Part shown: in pieces, positions 11,295 through 23,153 of the stretch
How the letters are laid out: every line of letters starts with the position of its first letter
How positions within the stretch are numbered: position 1 is the first letter of the stretch
Source of the DNA: Calcarisporiella thermophila CBS 279.70
Lineage: Eukaryota > Calcarisporiellomycota
DNA: 64,000 nucleotides
Direction of reading: 5' to 3'
Assembly: GCF_041956535.1 (NCBI RefSeq)
Contig: NW_027192205.1
Location: 1 to 64,000, forward strand
Translations under genes and position numbers: made by a program
The notes under the pieces: generated by a model
Database searches by the model: none
What the model was told of the DNA's origin: nothing
The model's input: only the letters and a program-made list of their open reading frames with translations

Positions 11295-13459
11295 TCAAGT
11301 ACGCTTCTCAAATTGTATCAAGACATCTTCGAGACGCAAAACGCCGAATAAACCATTCACCTGCAGGCCTTTTGCATGGGATGAATTCTCAGGCAATTTC
11401 CAAGTGTAATTTCGTACTGTGGTTTTCAGCGTATAAGATATTACAATAAAAAAATAACAACTCAGATTGACAATAATAGGTACTCACATAGCATAGAAAG
11501 TACTACTCGCTGCTCTGTAAGCGAAAATTGCATGCCTAACTGTACTTCCGATTATAAACTATCAAAATCTACTTATACGCTGAGAATGAGTAGACTTACG
11601 CAAATGCGCGAGCCACCTCCAAAAGCTAGCCAGGCATCTTTAGGTGGGTTATTCTCAGGGTAGAATCTCTCTGGCCAAAACTTTTCCGGATCCTTCCAAT
11701 ATTTTGAGGAATGTTGCAAAGAATATATGTCCGCAAACAGATATGTGCCCTTAGGAATAGTAACTCCATCAAGTTCGACCGGTTCTTCTACAACTCTAGG
11801 TCCAATATTAGGGGCTGGAGGATGCATACGGAGCGACTTTGGTATAGGATTTTGCATAAATTTCTTTTAAAATATGATGAATAAAGTCGCACGTACCTCT
11901 TTGATAATGAAATCAATATATTTCATTTTTCGGCAATTATCGACACTAGGTATCTGCATAGGATCTGAATCAGAAAAAATGTGATCAACCTCTTGTCGAG
12001 CAAGTTTTTGGATTTCAGGGAAGAGAGCTAGGTAATAAATTGCAACTGAAAGTGAACTGATGAAAATTGTTAATATGCTGTCAAAGTTAGATATATTTTA
12101 AAATGATTATATTTACGCCTGGGTTGTGTCATGACCAGCGAGGAAAAACACCATCAGATTATTCTGTCATGGGCAATGTTGACATTTAGAATTATATTTC
12201 ATAGCAACCATAATGAAATAGATAATTACCTTTATATCTGCTGTGGTCCATCTATTCTTATCATCGTGTGATTCCGCCTCTATCATCATCGTAAGCATGT
12301 CTTTATGCTGAATGTTCTCATTCTTATAGAGTCCATCCTGAATTTCCTTCTTTCTTTTCTCAATGATATCAAATACAACCTAAATTTGAAGCAAAATAGT
12401 AAGTACTAAATCAGAGCATGACGATTTAAACGCTGATCCGATTACTCTGTTCAAACCGGCAAGGGATTGAACGGCATGCTTTTCGAAAAGACTTATTATT
12501 GAATCTGCGCTTGGAAAAAGTATACGAACTGGGTTTGCTAATCCGCCAAATGTGCCTTCATAATATTTACAATATTCGTTTTCTGGGTTTCTGAGAGCAT
12601 TGAAGTTGAACCTAAATAGTGTCTTTCCGAGGGCATCTAAAGTAAGCCTGCGCATGAGTATAGGTATGTCGACAGTTTCTGCATGTAGAATGGCTTGATC
12701 TATATATTTAAAAAGCTCATGTGTGCATTCTCCAAAAGGTTCCGTGGGAATGGTGTGCCGGAACGCAAGATTAAGAACCTGTAATTAAGATGAAGCATGT
12801 TCAGGTAATTTGGGGGTAATTTCAATGAAAGCGATAATAAACGAATTGCCTTTCTGTGGCGTCTCCATTCCTAAATATATATCAAAATATCAATATCCAT
12901 TAATTTGATATATAATAGAGATTTATTGATAATTACCTCCCCGTTGCTCACTGCCACATTCTCTTCACCAAAGAAATCGAAGATGAATTTCCCCTGACTC
13001 AAAGCGTTCACTTTGGGAATAGAATCTAACAGAGAATGATTGAAGTATTGCTATGGACGAATTGTTTCATGATGAAGGTATACCTGTGCGAGACATGAAT
13101 ATCTTGACATACGATGGATCACTCAAGAAAATCCCCCACCTACCAGCGAACCATATCTATCGAAAAGGAGCTTTCAGCTGAGGGTTTGCTGTTATTTAAA
13201 CCTCCAATGATTCCAAACTTACGCATGCCATGCCCCTCTTTTCAAGAACGGGCATTATCAATTTCTTGTTAAAATTTTCAAAGGATTCCGCTCGTACTAG
13301 CGCATTCAGAAAGGGTAACAGAGGGACTTTTGGTATGCCCCTTAAAGAGCGAGGTGGGATTATAATGCCAGATATTGCTCGAATTGCGGCAATACCCAGA
13401 ATTATGGCGACGCTAATTGCGCTTTTCCGCACTAGTTCGGGGGTAATATTCGATATCAT
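11295..13459 (-). CDS. Cytochrome P450 monooxygenase, multi-exon
   Basis: A haem-thiolate monooxygenase anchored in the ER by a hydrophobic N terminus (about residues 12-30), followed by the proline-rich hinge PPRSLRGIP. The I-helix oxygen-activation motif AGHDTT lies near 12135. The ExxR motif is split by an intron (KE then SLRMHPPAP, about 11830-11905), and FWPERF follows. The haem loop FGGGSRIC is completed across an intron (11540-11599) by LGMQFSLTEQ, giving an intact Cys ligand. The last exon ends FEKRT with TGA at 11295-11297. Roughly eight short introns are present. Substrate is unknown. The adjacent ABC pump in the same orientation could indicate a shared role in secondary metabolism or detoxification (inference). 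Confidence 0.92.
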
Positions 13460-16400
13460 GTTTTAAGTCCTTTTTAATTGCAGAAGACTGTCTTTTAATA
13501 TACTTCCTTATTTTCGGAAGAAATTCCGCTCTGTACAAATCTCATCTGCCAACCAATGCTTAAAGGTCAATGATACTTCCGAATTGACTCATTAGTAAAC
13601 GCAAGCCACTCGGGTTGATATGAGTCAAGCTGATCATTCTAATTAAGAATCTCAAGGTTTAAATTTATATCGTGCTTTTACGACATTAGAAAACTATGCA
13701 TTCACAAATTCCATGTAGAATACGCATTGTAAGGATTTGCAGAAATATATGTATAGTTAAACAGGCAACATATTTTATTTTTTTATGTATGCAATTACTT
13801 TTCGCAATGGTCCTATATATCTCCCACTTTAAGCATAGATAGTAAGTTTACTTTTACTAGCATATTAAATCAAGTGTAAAGGGTGGATTATGAAGTTCAG
13901 AGAACAAAAAATTATTATACAGCGTGAACTATTTAACATTCCCCGAAATCGTTTCAATATTACTGATATGCAACGGGAATTAACGGAAATCAGATTGATC
14001 GTTATGATTTAAATGGTATTTTCACCAATAAATGTTACATTGCCTGGGAATCCCGTGCTCGTTCAAACATTTCAACAAGAGATAATACTAAACATCGGAT
14101 AAATAACACTCTTTAACAAAATATCACCATAGTTAGGTGGCTCAGTATTTATATTTTAGTACCATGTGTTTCATGCATGACAGCTAAGATGATTACACCC
14201 AATGGTCTTCATGCAATGCCCATCACTCTTCACTGGTTTATGGTATTTAACTTTGTGTCTTGAGGGTGATACTAATTCTATACCAATCACATCAAGATTA
14301 AATCCAGTTCACTTCTTTATCCTTACTCAAGTTTCGTATTTAATTATTAAGACTGTCATTGAGAGAACGAATTGTGAAGCTAGAGCCAATAATGTACTAA
14401 ACTCTTGTGTTAAATTTTCTTAATACCTCTTCACTCCATTAAGTTATTTTTTAACGCAAATATGTCAAGCCAATTCACAACGTCTTTGCTAGACCAAATT
14501 TTAGAGTAAAACTGAATTGACAGTGCGAAAGAGAGGAGGGACCATTCACTCTCTCCAACATTCATCCTCGTTGGAATTGAGGTTATGGAAAATTCCCATA
14601 GATTCGTTCACTGCAATGGTCTTAACAAAATCACGGAATAGTGAAAAATAGCTAGCTACGGACTTTAGCAACCTACCGAGTCTCGACAATAAGTGATCAG
14701 ATGATCTTTTTCGATCCTCAGAGATGCAAACACGAATTGGTAACATGTAAGTGTGGATCTTGCTTTCAGAGTTTTCTCAGGACTAGCGGAGCAATTGACA
14801 TTATTGGATTATTCGTGTGCACTCCACAACAGCGGCCCAATTTTAAACACCATCGCAAATTAAAGAGTATATTCGGAACATGAATAAGTTCCCATCAGAA
14901 CGAATACGAACACAAATTCCAGAAATATTTACATTTATTATTACCATCCGAAATCTTGATAACATCACATAGCAGGATATCTCACCAATTGCATCAATTA
15001 ACCTATTTGTGTACTCCTGCATTATTCTATCCGCAGAAGTAGTCGAATTATTTACTCTACCATTTTTTTCTCTATTTTTTTCTGAAAGTAATAAGGCCAA
15101 GTTCAAAATGTATAGAGTCAAGCTTTTAGGAATATACATTATAGTGCATGACATAAAAATGTTAAATTGAGTGATCATGACTGTGAATCTAAATAAGCAT
15201 TCAAAGCTTATTGCATATAAATAATAGTCCATTCTTACATAACTTAGGGACAGTAATGCGCATTAGTTCTCTTGCGAGTGCAAGAGGATATGAGTTGATA
15301 GTAAAAGCCAACATATCGTGTGGAGAAAACCAAAATCCAAAATAGTGATTAGATCTGTGCAACTGGAATTTATTGATCAATGAGACACCCTGAGCAAACA
15401 ATCATTCGATTAATTGCCAAAAAAAATCATGGTTTGACAAAGCTCCAATTCAAAACTGCTCTGTGCTCTTCCTCAATGCGGTCCTTGAAGGTAAAGCTTG
15501 TAGCAAGAATTCGTATTCCCATTATACCGTTAATATTATTGGCTACAAAAATTCGTCAAGCAAAATCAAGTGGGTTTTGAAAACAGCTCTTTAATCAAGT
15601 AGTGTCAACACACTAGTTGGAATAATCTATCCGTTATAAAATTGATCTTTCCAAGATAATTGCTTGAAAGAGTATAAAACGAGAGGATGCGATTAATTCA
15701 TAATCCACTGATATTATTTCTCATGAATTGTAATAGAATTTGCTCTTTTCTTCACGATGAAAGACGAATTTTGGAAGGCTTTAGTGTGCGCCATTTTTTA
15801 TCCATTGTATCATATGACAACGCTTAATTTATATATTTTCGTCAAAATTTCGAAATACTAGCTTACAAAAGGAAGGCTACCGGTTATAGTAGTCTCGGGA
15901 GATATCTCGGCTCAATGCGTTATATGGTACTTAAATTAGACGATAAGGCTAGGTTAAAATAGCTCTAGGGTTTAAAGCAATACAACTTCCCAGTGCATTC
16001 TCAGTTACTCTATAATATTTTCATATGCTAACTAGATTAATTCCAAAATGTTTGGGCAGTTCAACTAGAAACAGTAGCTCCGTGTGCTGAAATAACACAT
16101 TAATGACAGAATTTTGGCTCCTTAACGCAAAGGCATTCCAGCCTGCGCGACCGCTATAAATTCTTCACCCTTTGTCTTTTGAAACTGATCGGAAAAATAG
16201 AAAACGCTGGTCATAGGGTTTCGGTTGAACATTTTCCCCAAAAGAGTTCTTGGGCAGTAATTCCATTTGACAGTAGCACTAATATTGTCTATTTTTTAAG
16301 TGTTTATGCTATCTCTTCTCTCAGTTCCATGTGAGAAAATGAGAATGGTGGAGACTTTCGGGAGCACAAGCAGTTAAATTTACTTAGCTTTGCGGGGAGG

Positions 16401-16861
16401 AATTGCGTGTAACGTGAATTCCAATAACCATTCGGCATGTTTCCCCCACAAAATAATATTCCCTTTTAATCAATCCAAACTAACAATTAGCATTAGCTAA
16501 AGCCCGGCCAGGGCATATTGGCGTATAGCGAGAGAGTCACGCATAGCTACAATCACCGCATCTGCGCCCGACTACTTTGGGTAGTACACAGTCTATAACC
16601 TTTTCTAAAGATCGAATCTTTGTATGAGATAATACATGAACTTAAAACTGGCGTGGATAGCGCTGCTTGCCAGCTCTTTGTTGAGGCATCTATTTCTTCA
16701 TGTGTGCGCAAAGTTTATACACCTGCAATATATATAATTTCACTGTTATTCAGCGGATCATTTCTATCAATACTCTTTTTTTAGGAATCCCTCCTCCCTC
16801 TTTTTTTTGTACATCCCCATCTACCTTTCCTTCTCTATACTCCAGTTATTCCCAACCTCCA
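13460..16861. other. Long AT-rich intergenic region with scattered weak ORFs
   Basis: 3.4 kb between the P450 start and the lipase start. Short minus-strand ORFs at 14546-14746, 14843-15232 and 15201-15401 lie end to end but contain stops between them and match no family I recognise, so they may be remnants of a lost gene. The last 100 bp before the lipase start is pyrimidine-rich and probably belongs to its promoter/5' UTR. Confidence 0.45.
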
Positions 16862-18450
16862 ATGATTCAGAATTTCTTTCGTTTTGCGTTTGTTGCCCTG
16901 CTTTTTGTGTGGGGCTCGTTCCAAGTGAATGCTGCCCAAATCCAACGGAGACCTGGCGATCGTAAACCTAGCAGCAAACCCACTTCTTCTCAAGTGTCTG
17001 ACCTCGTCCAGGCCGCCAAAGAAGATGCAAAGGCATTTAGGAGCATGGAGCCATTTAGCAACGAACACATGGAGAAACTCAAAGCTTTCTACGATAAGTA
17101 CGCTAGTTTGCATAATGAAAGCGTTAGCAACAACGATGCACTCAGTAGTTCGCGCCATTGTCCTGTACCAATTCCGCCAGTGACATGCAACCCCAAGCCA
17201 GGGGAGCTTGATGATGGCATATCGGATAAAGACCGTGATGTTCGCAGACTTCGGCCCCAAGATATTGGAGCCGTACTATCCTTCGGCGATAGTATAACCG
17301 CTGGCTTTGCCATGAGTAGCGGTAGGACGGATATTTACATTTTACTATAAGTCTTGCATCTTACTAATTGGGTGATATTTTAGGGCATATCCCGTTTGTC
17401 CAAATCTTAGAAGAGAGAGGAAAGGTGTTCAGCATTGGGGGAGATTCCGGTCAACTCACCCTTCCTAATATCCTTCGACTCTACAATCCCAAATTAACAG
17501 GCATGTCTACCGGTGAGAATATTTTCTACTGAATAAATGCCACTCTTTTGTCAATGACCCTTTTATTTACTCTATCTGTCATCATAAAAGATGTCACTCT
17601 CCCGCTTGCTACAGGAAATGAGCTTAACTCTGCCATCTCAGGGGCGACCTCTAAAATCCTGAACAAGGAAATTGATCGTGCCGTGTCACTCCTTAATGGG
17701 AAATATCGTGCTATCAAGAACCAATGGAAGATGATTACTCTCCTTATTGGACCTAATGACGTATGCGGGATCATTAGCAATACTAACCCTATTGAATACG
17801 GCAAAAATGTTCGCGCAGCGGTTGAACGTATCCGCACCGACATAGGAAAAGCCTTTGTCAACCTTGTGGGCGTACTTGATGTAAGTAGCATTTTACCCAG
17901 ATTGGTACAATGAAAGTGTCTCCTCATGAATCGTTACTTTTCAATATCCTCTCTTGCATTGCACCAATTAGGTGACTCAAGTTCATTCTGCGGCCCAGTC
18001 AGACCTATACTGTGCTATCTATATGAACACTTTCCCCATTGAATGCCCTAATGCGGTTCCCAGTAAAGCTCCCGGTATGTCCACTGCTTTTCTAGTCACA
18101 GGTATTCGTCTTTTAAATAGCAACTCCGCTCTCGATTATGTTCAATAGCTACCAGACAACGCATTGCCGAATACAATGCACAACTTGCCCAGATTGCAGA
18201 CGATTACCAAGCCAAGAATTATTCCGACTTTTACGTTAGCGTCCAACCAGCATTTGAAAAGGCTGTTTTTGACAAATATGGGCAGGGTTTCCTAAGTGGT
18301 TTAGACTGCTTCCATCCCAACGTATGTGCAAACAAGGCGTTCGCCGTTGGTCTCTGGAAAAATCTCTTTGAGCCTAAGGGTAAAAAGAGCACCTTGTACC
18401 CTGAGAACGCCACTATCTATTGTCCCAAAAAGGGCGAATATTTCCAGTAA
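16862..18450 (+). CDS. Secreted GDSL/SGNH lipase, phospholipase B1-like
   Basis: A multi-exon gene for a secreted esterase/phospholipase. The start at 16862 is preferred over an upstream in-frame ATG at 16700 because it places a signal peptide (MIQNFFRFAFVALLFVWG, cleaved near VNA-AQ) at the N terminus. SGNH block I is LSFGDSITAGF, with the nucleophile Ser, just before the first intron (about 17316). Block III is IGPNDVC (about 17748), and block V is the GLDCFHPN Asp/His pair (about 18299). TAA is at 18448-18450. The spacing and Cys content follow PLB1-type lipases. It probably deacylates phospholipids outside the cell. About four introns are inferred from broken frames with GT/AG borders. 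Confidence 0.88.
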
Positions 18451-18869
18451 TTTTAACTCTCATTTATTTAGTAATAAGCATTGAACTGCGTTCGATGCTG
18501 TTTAATAGGAATTGGGTTGTATCAACTAGAAGTTGTCTTCAATAGCACCAAAATTTACGTCATTTGACATAATCATAATAAACTAGGATCCAGAGTTCAA
18601 TATGCATTCGGATAATATGATTGAATTTATAGCAAAGAAATATATTTAAGTTTTACAAACATAGTAGCCTATCTAGCTATCCACTCTGTTGTTTCAAATT
18701 TACTAGAAATATAAAATTTTAAATCGAGTACAAAAATTATTTATCGAATATCTAGTCATCATGAATAATCAATTATATCATAATATCAACATGAACATTA
18801 TAACCAGTGAAAAAGTAGAAATATTGTGTCAAAATATTTCTCACCTGTGGCTACCTAATGTATTGTTTA
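18451..18869. other. AT-rich convergent intergenic region
   Basis: About 420 bp between the stop codons of two convergent genes. It is AT-rich, with no ORF or RNA gene recognised. It presumably contains both 3' UTRs. Confidence 0.5.
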
Positions 18870-19744
18870 TTAATCGATATTTAAGTGATCGAACACTTTT
18901 TTCGCTAAACACTTTCTCATCACGTCAATAATTTGAGATGGATGAGAAAATAATTCTCTTCCGACAATTTTGGCTGTCATAAACCAATCACTCAACGGGA
19001 TATCACAGAATGAACCAGGCTCTCCAATATAGCATTTCGCGTGGCTTTTAAAACTAAACTCTTTAAGTTCGTTGCAGCTTTCAAATTCATTCTCCCCCGA
19101 TACGTATGGTAAAATCGCCTCCTGAAGGCATATCAAATTCCTCCTAAACCTATTATTCGAGAAAGTATCAATAAATTGTTTTGAAACACTTAGTATAAAT
19201 CGATTCAATAATTATACCATTTTTGTCCTCTTGGACTGTACTTTTCATAATTACTGAGGAATTTTTCGCAAAATTTGTATCCAAAAGCTAAAGGGTATCC
19301 TTCCTCCCCACACTGATATTGCTCTTCGAGACAATCTTTATAAAACGCACAGGATTGAGGTACAAGTTCACATGCTTGTGTAAGATTAGAGACTGCGCGA
19401 ATAGTATTAAATAGAAATGAGAGTCCGAAAGCAATAGGAATATAAAAACGCGTTTTAAACTGGTTATATTTAATAATTAATCATCCAAAAGTTTAAATAT
19501 TGCATATTAATGAACAGGGAATTCCCACCTCTTATTTATACTTATTTTCTTTCCAATTGCCAAGGGTTCCTTGTAGGCCAGTCAAAATAAAAAAAACCAT
19601 GATAGTTGGCCATATGATATATTTTTTCGTAAATTTGGTTCCCTCTTCAAATGTTCGTTGTGCCCTGGAATTCAATTTTAATAAAGCAACGAAGCACTCC
19701 ATATTTAGTATTATTTTTATTGATATTATATTAATATAAGCCAC
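18870..19744 (-). CDS. Predicted Cys-rich secreted protein of unknown function
   Basis: Unrecognised gene. The last exon (18870 to about 19152) encodes RRNLICLQEAIL and later CYIGEPGSFCDIPLSDW. It joins upstream sequence ending PRGQKW through a clean intron whose TG/G junction restores a Trp codon. The upstream exon, running back to an acceptor near 19460, encodes QACELVPQSCAFYKDCLEEQ with regularly spaced cysteines (C-x6-C-x5-C-x6-C). A hydrophobic stretch IPIAFGLSFLF precedes the Cys-rich part and suggests a signal sequence. The 5' exon is uncertain; the small ORF at 19532-19744 may supply it. Coordinates are therefore approximate on the right. The conserved-looking splice junctions argue that this is a real gene rather than a remnant. 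Confidence 0.55.
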
Positions 19745-20031
19745 CTTTTATTTGCGTCACCTAATTTTTTTATACGAGCTACTTCGTAACTATTGCCAAT
19801 GGATGGTTTAATATTTGCCGGAACACAAATATATACACTTTGGGGTATTATTTAGGTAGCTTTTGGGGGATTTTGTGTTTTTAATGTTGAATATTCCGAG
19901 ACACTTTTTTGTACCGTTTAATCAGGGGTCACCTTCAACCCTTGTAGAGAAGTAAAAACCGTATTAACCAGAGGGGTATTAACCAGAGTGATCCCATTGC
20001 TTCTACTTATCTTTCCAAATTAGCTAATATC

Positions 20032-20480
20032 ATGGCGCGCATCACTCCTGTTAAACGTGCTCGTATATGTATTCTCCTTGAAGAAGGATATTCCATACGT
20101 CAGGTAGCCTCCCGGGAGGGTATTAGCAAAAGTACTGTGGCAAGAATACGCCAACATGGGGAAAACGCTACTAATATCCCCTCCGGAAAAAATTTGGGAC
20201 GCCCACGTAAGCTATCCAAATACGATGAAAGAAAATTGTGTCGAAGCGTTTCAACGGGGGAATGTAAGAGCGCGGTCAAAGCACAAGAACATTGGAGAGA
20301 GCAGACCGGCGAGGATCTTTCGGTGAGCACCATTCGTCGAGTTCTCCGGCGTAATGGAATAGCTACTCGAGGAAATAAAGGGAAATCTCGCTCTACAAAA
20401 AGGTGACGCCCAAGAAAATCAAAGCGCCACCAAAATACCAAGATTGAAGATTAGCTTTGCGTTCTATGCTCAGACGAAAA
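20032..20480 (+). pseudogene. Degenerate Tc1/mariner-type transposase
   Basis: A 124-codon ORF (20032-20406) forms the DNA-binding part of a Tc1-like transposase. The first helix-turn-helix is about residues 9-40 (SIRQVASREGISKSTVARI), the GRPRKLS hinge about 62-68, and a second HTH with STIRRVLRRNGI about 99-110. Beyond the stop another frame reads TPKKIKAPPKYQ and then VLCSDENQI (about 20461-20487), which corresponds to the first catalytic Asp region (SDE-K/S) of the DDE domain. The rest of the catalytic domain is not recognisable, so the copy is frameshifted, truncated and inactive. No convincing terminal inverted repeats were found. It marks transposon activity in the AT-rich part of the window. 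Confidence 0.8.
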
Positions 20481-21463
20481 TCAGATCCCGACAGTTGATA
20501 CTGAGAAGAGAGTGTCGTAATGAGGGAGGCATATTACATCATATAGAGGGCGCAATTATCATATTTTGATCAAACGCGTAACGAGGGAATGTTGCATTAA
20601 AGCGTCTTACGACTCCTGGTAGAATTGGAATCTTGTAACCCGGTTAACGGACCCTTTGCAATCTAGCCCTAATAATTGAAAGCAAGCTAAAAGGCTACTA
20701 TTAAGTGATACGATATCTGCATGACAGAGCTGATTATATAGTGTTATTAAATCCCAGTATACAAATCAAACCTGAATGTTTAAAAGTTCAAATACAACTA
20801 GATTGAAATATATGATTAATTCTCTCAATCGTCCGATTTCTAGTCCACTATCGTTATTGAGGAGAGGAAATATCTAAATTATTCTCAACCGGAAATGAGG
20901 TTCCAACTGGAGAAATCTTTTTTCAATACGTCACCATCGAGAGAGTGAACTTGTGTCATTAAGCTTAGCGAGTCAGTGAGCCGATTTATTTAATGTCAAA
21001 GCTGAAGGGTAATGAATCAGAGTGCCCACCCGCCTCATTGTAAAGCCAACGCTAATTCACCTGGATTCTCATAGCTGGTGAGCTATTGTTCTTAGGCATT
21101 TGATCAATGTGTAGTTTTCTCTTTGTTTCTGATGAAAGTAATTTGTAGTTTGATTGAGACCAAAGGCAGCTCTCTTCAACATGCTTTGTTAGGAGGGAGT
21201 CTACCTATATCTTAAATAACCATGTTTACCAGCATGCTTATTACAATATACATTATGCTGTATGGTTGAGCGAAGTAAATAGCTATAATTAGTGAGGATT
21301 CAATTGCATTTCAAGTGAATATCTCAAAATCATCACTTAATGTATTTATATATTGTAGCATGCTACTGGTATGAAAATGAATTAACTATCCATCGCAATA
21401 CATCGCAACCGTGCTAATCGCATAATCAACTACTGCCGGCAGATGAAAATCCCCACTTCTCTA
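20481..21463. other. Intergenic region, possibly eroded transposon tail
   Basis: About 1 kb of AT-rich DNA after the transposase remnant. Its first few hundred bases may be decayed catalytic-domain sequence, but no further motif could be aligned by eye. No other gene was seen. Confidence 0.4.
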
Positions 21464-23153
21464 CTATACCATAACTTTAAACCTCTCATATGCTTGCCTC
21501 TCCAGCTCTTCTCTATGGTTTGGATGCGCAATATTGATCAGAGCCCGTGCTCTCTCCAAGAAATTTTTTCCAAACAAATCTGCGCAACCCCATTCAGTCA
21601 CAACATAATGAACGTGGGATCGTGTAGTGGTTACTCCTGCTCCTCGGTGTAGGGTAGGCACAATACAAGAGGCACCATTTTTCAAAGTGGAAGGTAGACA
21701 GATAATTGGAATGCCATTTTCTGAAATAGCGGCACCGCGTTCGAAATCCACTTGGCCTCCGACACCGGATATATGGCGGGTACCGACGGAATCCGCACAC
21801 ACTTTAGAAGGTAGATCAATATGGTTAAACTCAAAGAGCATTAGGTTAGAAACAAGGTAGTATATATACCTTGTCCAGTTATATCCACTTCAATAGCACT
21901 GTTAATAGCAGTGGTCCGTTTATTGCTTCCTATGATGACCGGATCGTTGGTAATGGAAGATTCCATGAAATATATTTCTGAAATAGAAACAGAAGTCCAT
22001 CAATATCCTACATTCCCACGCGCATCCTACTCATTACCTGGGTTATCATCTACGTAGTCATACACACGTTTGGTTCCCATCACGAAGCTAGTAACTGTTT
22101 TTCCAGGCATGAACGTCTTCTTAGAATTAGTGACCACATTGCTCTCAATCAAATCAATCAGTGCGTCCTGGAACATTTCCGTGTGCACGCCCAAATTCTT
22201 GTGATTTTTCAGAGAGGCCAGTACTGAGTTGGGGATGGCACCAATGCCCATTTGCAGACAAGCTCCATCCTGTACTAAGGAAGCCACATTATGGCCAATG
22301 CGTAGCTCGATTTCACTAGATGGCCTGATAGTCGCGCAAGATAGCTCCTCGTTCACATTTGGAATCAGAAAATCGATCGAGTTTATGTGGAGATGGGAAT
22401 ATCCATGCGTACGAGGTTGATTAGGGTTCACCTATGTAGCAGAAAGGTGCTAGGGTAAGAACATAGGAGAACTCACCTCCCGCTCATAATGCTATAGTAT
22501 TATTACCTGCGCAATGATTTTTTTCGCAGTCTGGGAAGCGGATAGAGCGGCTGCAACCTCGACACCTAGCGAACAGTATCCGTGTTTATCTGGTGGTGAT
22601 ACATTTAGAACAGCCCAGTCGAGGGGGAGAATATCCCTTCGAAATAAACTAGGGACTTCTGAGAGGAAGCATGGTATATAAGAAGACCTGAAAAAGAAAA
22701 CCAATGTTAGATTACATATCACTCAATGGAGTAAAGTAGCTGGCTGTAGAATATAACCTCCCAGAAGCGACGGCCTCCCGCTGATTGTGACCGACGAATA
22801 AATTATTTACAAAGAAGGAATCCCTCATTTTTGATTCGGAGCAAGGGTTCTCCCTCTCGATATGAATATGACACAGCTTGTTAAAAATATACACATGGAC
22901 TACTTGTAAAATGGTTTATAATCGATTGTAAAATAAAATTTCGTACTTCCACATTACGCAATTCTTGCCATCGGTTACTTAATTCCCTTGCCACCGTTGA
23001 TGGAAAAGCGGCAACTCCATGAAAGAAGACGCGTTCATTTGACTGAATAAGACCTGCAGCCTCCTCGGCAGTAACAATTTTGGGTGCCTCCTTTCTTAGA
23101 CGGATATTCCTGGTTTGAAATTTTGTTGATAACTGAGGAATTACACGTCGCAT
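21464..23153 (-). CDS. Acetyl-CoA hydrolase/transferase family, 4-hydroxybutyrate CoA-transferase-like
   Basis: A gene of about six exons. The N terminus MRRVIPQLSTKFQTRNIR is basic and Arg-rich like a mitochondrial presequence. The N-terminal CoA-transferase domain includes ERVFFHGVAAFPSTVA and later LPLDWAVLNVSPPDKHGYC. The C-terminal domain has MGIGAIPNSVL, LGVHTEMFQDALIDLIE (probably carrying the catalytic Glu), GGQVDFERGAA and HVHYVVTEWGCADLFGKN, ending in NIAHPNHREELE. This C-terminal pattern is that of the bacterial-type Cat2/AbfT transferases rather than yeast Ach1. It moves CoA between short acyl groups, probably in mitochondria. The stop is TAG at 21464-21466. Confidence 0.88.

Noticed and set aside
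11484-11599. P450 as a pseudogene without a complete haem loop
   Set aside because: The loop looks broken after RIC in the unspliced frame, but splicing out 11540-11599 restores C-L-G followed by MQFSLTEQ.
16700-16861. Upstream ATG as the lipase start
   Set aside because: It would bury the signal peptide behind 54 residues of pyrimidine-tract-encoded sequence.
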